From Bimastos eiseni (taxonomy: Eukaryota > Annelida > Clitellata > Crassiclitellata > Lumbricidae), in assembly GCA_959347315.1 (NCBI GenBank), contig OY365810.1:1912334-1976333 (forward strand): 64,000 bases of DNA, written 5' to 3'. Below the pieces are notes generated by a model. It was not told the DNA's origin, made no database searches, and saw only the letters and a list, made by a program, of their open reading frames with translations. Positions 57,960 to 64,000 of this stretch are shown in pieces (within the stretch, counting starts at the first letter, position 1; each line of letters opens with the position of its first letter). Position numbers and translations under genes: made by a program.

Positions 57960-58230
57960 TCATTGATTACATGCGGGACGTCCTTCACTGGCTTCCGGTT
58001 CAGCAGCGCATTCAATATAATTTTTTATAGGATTTACTTTATTGTCTGGCACTCTTTCTTGGGCAATGCGTCTGTCTATCGTCGGGATCTGGTCACCTTA
58101 ACTTCGGCTGGCTATTTCTATAAACTTCTTAAGACCTTCCTTTTTGACCGGACCTGGGTCGGGAGCGCCTCCGAATAGTTATCTTAAAGAAGCGCTATAA
58201 AATTGCAATAATTTATTGACTGATTGCTGA
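57960..58230 (+). mobile_element. LINE ORF2 3' end
   Basis: A decayed VLHWLPVQQRI motif, then YFYKLLKTFLFDRTW and the tail GGGAGCGCCTCCGAATAG, AAGAAGCGCTATAAAATTGC, same family as at 35440 and 61870. Confidence 0.7.
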
Positions 58231-58489
58231 CATTTATGTAGTACGTCTAAATAAGATACAAACGTCAGTCGATGCAGAAAGTTACTTTGACGTCTATATT
58301 CGGCGAATGCGTCGTTTCTTTCCAATTTGCGTTCTTCATTGGTTGGATATCATCAAATAAACTGTGTTTCGTTCATTCATACCAAATAACAGTTCGACCC
58401 CTTTAATGTGCATGCCTGCACGGCACAAAGTGGTTATCCGAGTAGGCCCTATAAGCCAACAAGGCTCGACTTGGTTTACTTACGATAAA

Positions 58490-58590
58490 TACGTTGGCAT
58501 AGACGTATTTAGAACAAATTAGGCCGGGAGCGCCTCTTAGATGTCTTGAAGGGTCGCTATATCAAGTATTTTTGATTTATTGATTGATGG
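58490..58590 (+). mobile_element. LINE 3' tail only
   Basis: GGCCGGGAGCGCCTCTTAGA, GAAGGGTCGCTATATCAAGT and a TTGATTTATTGATTGAT end. Confidence 0.55.
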
Positions 58591-58800
58591 TACACCATAA
58601 ACAGGATACAGTGGTTGGCCCGTAACGTTCAGTGTGCGCTGAGTGTGCGGGTGCGACCCTCGTTCGATGGGTCATTGTGCAGGGACCTTGAGCAAATCTT
58701 TCGCGCACAATTATTGCTCTGCAGTACGACTGCAATTGCGCTGTCAAGGCTTGTGCACTTCTGAGTAAAAAATGTTGGTAATGCGATATCAAATTTCAGA
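58590..58800 (+). repeat. tRNA-derived SINE, 5'-truncated
   Basis: CAGTGGTTGGCCCGTAACGT, TGCGGGTGCGACCCTCG (B-box-like), GCAGGGACCTTGAGCAAATC, TGCTCTGCAGTACGACTGCA: same family as 44977. Confidence 0.72.
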
Positions 58801-59300
58801 ATAAAAACTTCAATAATAACGGATATTGTTTATCCAAAGAAAGCACCAGCGTTAATATAATTATACATTTGTCAAAATATATATATATTTATATATGGAT
58901 TTGTGACTTTTCAGCCATTACTGAAAGCAATTTATTTATGATCAAACAATTTATTATTTGCTTATAGTGCCATAATAATTATTATAGGCTCATTATGCAT
59001 CAATTGTGATATTTAGCAACATTGTAACTATAATTCACTCGACAGGGCAGTCCACATGCAATGTATACTCAAAAGTGTTTGCCTAATAATTGTCACAAAT
59101 GTTTAAAAGCTAATTGCTACCCAGCCTGGATAGGCTATCTTACATTTAGCCTATTCTAAACCGCTTTCATTATCCTGCCGAATTCTAAACGTCGCATTCT
59201 ATACGCCAGCATCGAATACATAAGTTTTTCGTTTGTAAAACCAGTTATCTCTTTAGGCAGTTTTAATGTTTCAAAGCGCAAGCGAGTTGAATTGGTCGAT

Positions 59301-59343
59301 ATGTGGAAATTCATCGTTATTTTGAATCTACATCTTGTGCTTG
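59301..59343 (+). CDS. InR-B exon 1: signal peptide
   Basis: 43 bp, donor GTAAGT, phase 1. MWKFIVILNLHLVL, differing from InR-A in one residue. Confidence 0.82.
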
Positions 59344-61935
59344 GTAAGTTGGTCCATCTGCAAACTGAATCGCTTCAGCATCGACCTAATTCAACTAGAA
59401 TTATTAAGGTCACGACTTACAGCAAAATAATACGGATTTTCTTAAGTGCCAACAGGAAACTTGTGAAGTCGATTTCTTCAATGTCATTTCGAAACTTTAC
59501 GATATTGAAACTATGTAGCATAGATTGCAATCGAGCTCAATAAGTCATGCCTACATAACTATCAAGCTGTGTCCAGTTTTGGCAAAATGAATCAAATCCG
59601 TCATCAGGATGTCACGGGCTATGTCGGACGTCAAATCACGTCCGGTACTTCGCCCTGTATCAAGCTTTTTCGGTTGTGGACCCTTCCATTTGGAATTGAC
59701 ATCCAACTTTAGCTCCGCCTATTATTTGTCGCCCAACCCGCATGGTTTACAAGTTGCGTAAGTTATTTTTATTTTTGTTTGTGGATTGCTAGGGCCCCCG
59801 TGGCTTTTGTGATTATGCGATTCCTCATTTTTTTCGCATAAATTGGCGGTTTTCGCAAAAATTGAGAAACGCGCATAATCACGCTGAAGGAAAATAATAT
59901 TATCCAAGTATTATAATTTAAATTTCGTAAATGAAACAGTGCAGTAAAGTTCGTAAGTAATTATGTAAATATTAATAGTTTTTCTCGAGTTCGTACAATG
60001 TGGACATGACAGAGTCAAGTTTCCCTAGGAACGAAATATAAATACGTGACCCACGATACTGAACCGATATAGATAACTATTTTTTAGATTTTAATTTAAT
60101 GAATTTGACGTCTTTGTTCAGGAACCGATGGCTCGATGAATGGTCCACAAAATATGGTGGTTATGGTGAGTCAAAGGTTTGAAATGAAATGCGAGACTGA
60201 CAATAGTTCCATGATTAGAGAATGGTCTCTGCAAAAGTCTGTTAACTCCACAATAAGGGAAATTTTTGTGAACTGGAAAGACCGCCAGAGGATCAACAAT
60301 CCACGTTTTGGAGTCGGCGAGAACATAAACGGTTCAGTCGCCCTGTACGCAAATTCAACTGAAATGGATGACGCAGGAATCTACATTTGTACTGTACAGG
60401 AAAGAGGGAGACAACCTCGACGATACGGCGCACATTTAATCGTCTTTGGTGAGCAAGCTAATCCTATGGCCGTTGCTTTAAAAAGGAAGGCCAAACTAAA
60501 ACACACGAGTCGTTAAAATACTTAAAGGATAGACTTATGTTAAAGATATGCATATTTGGTAAAAATTGCAAAAACGGTCGATGATTTGCGGAGGAATGTT
60601 TCGCCTGGCTTAGAGGATTAGATTACACGGTTCATCGTAAAACAGTTTCACTTGAATAGTTTTCCTTGTAGATAAAATTAATAACACATCGAAAATGAAT
60701 CGAATAAGTGACGTTGTAGATCGAGGTCTTTTCCCCGGAGAAGTAGGCTACATGTAAATTATGCTTGATAGTAGGCCTATCGTCTTTATGAGCCTGATGA
60801 CATTATCCTTTGACAAACAATCGAAATCACCCAGGCTCACCGCTAAACCTAAAAAATCTGACTGCGTGCATAGTTATCAGTCCCACTAAAAATTCGCGAA
60901 TGTAACATTCGGCTATAGCGTAACGAAATTCTCACAGAACGTTATTCATCGAGGTTATGGAATTTATGGAGCAACACAACCATAGTTAAAGCTCAAACGA
61001 TAGTTTCATTTCTGATAATGATGGAGACATTTGAAATTCACATAAATTAGGATTACTTTTAGTCCAGATGAAAAGTAAGGGACCCGAAAACAAAGGCGGG
61101 GATAAATATGCAGACCAAGAGGTTTTCCAAGCATTGACATTTGTGAATTCGGCGTTTGCCGCAAGCAAAATCCATTCGTCCGAAGGTGGGGTTAACTATG
61201 CAAACCAAGCGGCAACAATAATTATAATGGACGACGTATACGAAATCAAATTGTAGGTAAAGTCCGGAAAATCAATGGCGCCTTTAAAAAATATCAGGTG
61301 GTTTCCGTAAAAAATAATTAGCAACTTCCATAAAAGACATCGTGACGTCAACAACAACAAGAGTAGAAATACCAGTAAAACTTGTGAAATATAGGGCGAT
61401 GCCTCACAATATACACGTGTCACTGCCTAACGATGCTCAATGCTATAGCGCTCTTGCCAATGCCTAATCATTTGCTAGTAACTGGTCTTGAAATATAGCA
61501 AAGCCGTGATTCCTCAGGTCCGTGAAAATGTCAGGCCGAAGCAGGAATGAACACTGGAGTGTTGTAAAACACCATTTTATGGAGTAACACAATACGGATT
61601 TCTGTTCTAGAACGGTGCTGTATTAAGGGTTTAGTCCCACCATTTGCCGGAACTTTGCTGCTCCACTACGCATGTTCAACACCGTTGCTCTCTCCGCACA
61701 AGCTGAACTCATTGTACCCCGTTCCCGGACTGCTATGAGGCAGCGCCGCGCCTTCTCAGTGTCTGGTCCTGTGATATGGAATGGGCTCCCTACCATCCTT
61801 CGACAAATACCTATTAATCAGTCTGCCTTGTTTCTAACTACTCTTAAGACTGTTCTGTTTGGCTGGGGTTGAGCTGGGAGCGCTTCTGAGTAGGCAGACT
61901 TGAAGGGGCACTATATAAAAGTACTGTAATAAAAA

Positions 61936-61967
<32 letters not shown>

Positions 61968-62538
61968 ATAATAATAATAATCAATTCCGTAGTTGACAGT
62001 TGTCAATAAAATGCATTGAGCCCAGTTGAAATGCTGACTAAAAACAACTGTATACACTTTAGTCTAGCCTAGACTGTGTTGAAATATTGGTGCTGAGGTA
62101 TATTAGGCGTATCTTTAATCTCATCAGAGGCAGAACCACGTTGCGAAACAAGCCTGTCTATTTCGGAGAATATCTTGGAGGAAGGCGCACACATCTGGAT
62201 GAGGTGTACTGTCAACTACAGAGGCAACTTGGACCCAACCATGGAATGGAGACTGCACGGAGGAACTGGAGAAACGGATAAACAACCAAGGGATCTAACA
62301 GGTTTTGTCAGTGTGGACATCGTCCCAAATGTCAATGCCAGTTCTACGCTGGCGATTCATCTGAATGTAACCAGCAATTCATCCTTTTACACGTGCAAGA
62401 TTTACTTTACTTTAGCAGGCAGAGGCGCGTTGGTCACTGCTGGAAATCCACCAGACTACAGTTGGACATGGATGTCACCATTGGTCACAGTCGTAGCATC
62501 AACTCATTGGAATGTGATTACAACAAAATACAATGATG
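59301..62538 (+). CDS. InR-B: two-Ig-domain receptor, subfamily II (3' part outside window)
   Basis: Placed exons: 59301-59343 signal, 60122-60448 V-like, 62128-62538 C2-like; 781 coding bases, phase 1 introns. A close paralogue of InR-A with identical signal and V exon lengths. The next exon expected is a transmembrane exon; none is seen before 64000. Directly after the last exon lies a 0.5 kb AT-rich microsatellite. Whether its tail carries ITIMs, or is short with a charged membrane residue (an activating partner), cannot be told here. The intron 60449-62127 contains a LINE 3' end (61560-61975). Confidence 0.8.
60122..60448 (+). CDS. InR-B exon 2: V-like Ig domain
   Basis: 327 bp, acceptor ctttgttcag, donor GTGAGC, phase 1. 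FEMKCETD, REWSLQKS and MDDAGIYICTVQ carry the V-set core; NGSVALYANSTEMDDAGIY parallels InR-A, while the loops around the first half differ more. Confidence 0.88.
61560..61975 (+). mobile_element. L2/CR1-like LINE 3' end
   Basis: RRAFSVSGPVIWNGLPTILR near the end of the ORF, then GGGAGCGCTTCTGAGTAGGC and GAAGGGGCACTATATAAAAG, ending in an ACT/AAT triplet run (61938-61980). Intronic in InR-B. Confidence 0.8.
62128..62538 (+). CDS. InR-B exon 3: C2-like Ig domain plus stalk
   Basis: 411 bp, acceptor atctcatcag, donor GTACGT, phase 1. RCETSLSIS, WMRCTVNYRGN, DPTMEWRL and SFYTCKIYF match InR-A exon 3; the stalk is shorter. Confidence 0.83.
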
Positions 62539-62664
62539 GTACGTGCAGGCAACAGTTTTTAAGCTCTTCAATAATACTTAAAAATCACTGAGTTCTATGG
62601 CATCGCTTTAAACTTAGCGCGAACTAGCGCTTCATCGCATGCACACATGCATGCATTGGCCTAC

Positions 62665-63183
62665 ATCAATACGTATATATATAATACACACACATATATA
62701 TAATACATATATATATATATATATTACATACATATATATATAATACATACATATATATATAATACACACACACATATATATAATACACACATATATATAT
62801 ATAATACATACATATATATATAATACATATATATATATAATACACACACATATATATATAATACACACACATATATATATATATATATAATACACACATA
62901 TATATATATATATAATACATATATATATAATACATACATATATATATAATACATATATATATATATATATATATATAATACACACACATATATATATATA
63001 ATACATATATATATATATAATACACACACATATATATATAATACACATATATATATATATATAATACATACATATATATATATAATACATATATATATAT
63101 AATACACACATATATATATATAATACATATATATATATAATACACACACATATATATATAATACACACATATATATATATATA
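62665..63183. repeat. Complex AT-rich microsatellite (ATATAT/AATACACAC)n
   Basis: About 520 bp of alternating TATATATA and AATACACACA/AATACATAC blocks. The Tyr/Ile-rich ORFs on the minus strand are artefacts. Its length is likely to be unstable and assembly-dependent. Confidence 0.95.
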
Positions 63184-63255
63184 CAACGTACATGAGCCCA
63201 CTATATCAAAGGAAGACCCGTGTAATAGTTACACTCCGTTCTCGGAACGGTGGGA

Positions 63256-63328
63256 ACGGTCCGTGGGTCCCATGGTGATGCCAGGACTGTTGGCGGTCAC
63301 ACAATCATCAAAACGTTAAGTAAATACT
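63256..63328 (+). repeat. 73-bp direct repeat, copy 1 (copy 2 at 63808-63880)
   Basis: ACGGTCCGTGGGTCCCATGG, GCCAGGACTGTTGGCGGTCA and CACAATCATCAAAACGTTAA recur 552 bp downstream with four or five changes. Possibly parts of one LTR-type or other element. Confidence 0.8.
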
Positions 63329-63653
63329 AATTCTATCTCTACACCTGTGTATCGACATAATTATTGACTCTATGGTTTAATATATTATAAATATACCGCA
63401 TAGTTAAAGTACATGAAACTTGGCACATAAAGTTGGGTGTATGGCCTACAGGTTGATCCGCTGTGTTCGATTCAGTGCTAGAGCTAGCTCAGCAGTTTAC
63501 AGTTGGCAATAGCCTTCTCTACCAACACTGTTTAACTTAGCGATCGGCTAACATATGACCGGGTCTTGAAGAGTTATATAATGCACTTGAAGCACTTCAG
63601 GCAAACTATCAAAGGTCAAACATAGCAGCTTGACGTACAGAAGCGAATAGCTT

Positions 63654-63800
63654 TGTCGCGTGTTTCACTCTCGCCAGCTCCTTCTTCTAGATGACGAGAT
63701 TACTGCTGGTTCTTTCCTCAATCACCAAGCTCAGCAACACGACACACTGGATGGTTTTAATATGTATATTTAATGGTAGATATACACACCACTCATCCTA
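63654..63800. mobile_element. LTR fragment related to 49550-50153
   Basis: TTTCACTCTCGCCAGCTCCT, ATCACCAAGCTCAGCAACAC and GGTTTTAATATGTATATTTA match the first ~145 bp of the solo LTR. The match stops abruptly at 63800 where the 73-bp repeat begins. Confidence 0.75.
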
Positions 63801-64000
63801 GGAGGGGACGGTCCGTGGGCCCCATGGTCATGCCAGGACTGCTGGCGGTCACACAATCATCAAAACGTTAAGTAAATACTATGTAAATATCGTACGTTTC
63901 GTGTCTTTAGATTTATATAGCAGAATAACTAGTCAGAGGCGCTCTAAGCACAGAAATCCAGGGGAAAAGAAACGCCTACAGATGGAGAAAAGCCGCTGGA

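Larger units (their letters stand above)
57818..59300. other. Spacer between IgR4 and InR-B
   Basis: Divergent gene starts about 1.5 kb apart, so this spacer should hold both promoters. It contains a LINE 3' end (57960-58230), a second LINE tail (58490-58590) and a SINE (58590-58800). 58800-59300 is AT-rich without recognised elements and is the likely InR-B promoter side. Confidence 0.6.

Noticed and set aside
62632..63201. Three overlapping Tyr/Ile-rich ORFs on the minus strand, up to 189 codons
   Set aside because: Pure translation of an AT/ACAC microsatellite; open in several frames at once.

Overview
This is a eukaryotic, intron-rich, AT-rich segment from an animal genome. The evidence is GT-AG splice sites with polypyrimidine tracts, immunoglobulin (Ig) domain exons, an NHL-type propeller ORF pair, tRNA-derived SINEs, L2/CR1-like and RTE-like LINE fragments, solo LTRs and many microsatellites. 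A marine invertebrate (echinoderm, hemichordate or cnidarian grade) seems most likely, but the sequence alone does not settle the phylum.

The core is a cluster of six Ig-superfamily receptor genes in two subfamilies, named here only for this report. Subfamily I lies on the minus strand: IgR1 (817-5487, continuing off the left edge or not found further), IgR2 (12569-19552, complete, 8 exons, 518 aa predicted), IgR3 (signal exon at 43560) and IgR4 (signal exon at 57817). Each has a signal-peptide exon, a V-like Ig exon, a C2-like Ig exon, a third cysteine-rich Ig-like exon and a transmembrane exon, then gene-specific tail exons. Subfamily II lies on the plus strand: InR-A (25777-29897, complete, 5 exons, 484 aa) and InR-B (59301-62538, cut by the right edge). 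These have signal, V-like and C2-like exons; InR-A also has a transmembrane exon and a long cytoplasmic exon with three ITIM-type tyrosine motifs plus a YxxM motif. Every intron I could place between coding exons is phase 1, so the exons are interchangeable modules.

The cytoplasmic ends differ strikingly between genes. InR-A has an ITIM tail. IgR2 has a helical tail ending in a second hydrophobic segment. IgR3 and IgR4 are each followed on the same strand by an NHL-like beta-propeller ORF (33893-32962 and 48709-47712). The two propeller ORFs are homologous in frame only downstream of a pyrimidine-tract/AG acceptor, and that acceptor is in the same phase 1 as the receptor exons. I therefore propose that they are terminal exons of IgR3 and IgR4, giving Ig-Ig-Ig-TM-propeller receptors; this is an inference needing transcript evidence.

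Layout: IgR1 0.8-5.5 kb; repeats, LINE debris and an orphan C-type lectin half-domain exon 5.5-12.5 kb; IgR2 12.6-19.6 kb; AT-rich spacer to 25.8 kb; InR-A 25.8-29.9 kb; spacer to 33 kb; IgR3 with its propeller 33-43.6 kb (a degenerate LINE sits in the large intron); spacer with SINE and LINE; IgR4 with its propeller 47.7-57.8 kb (solo LTR, LINE and a propeller remnant in the intron); InR-B 59.3 kb to the right edge, with a 0.5 kb AT microsatellite after its last visible exon. Related genes sit about 14 kb apart (5487/19552; 43560/57817), which suggests growth by tandem duplication. The combination of diversified ectodomains, inhibitory-type tails and local copy expansion fits a self/non-self or immune receptor locus, but no function is shown by the sequence.
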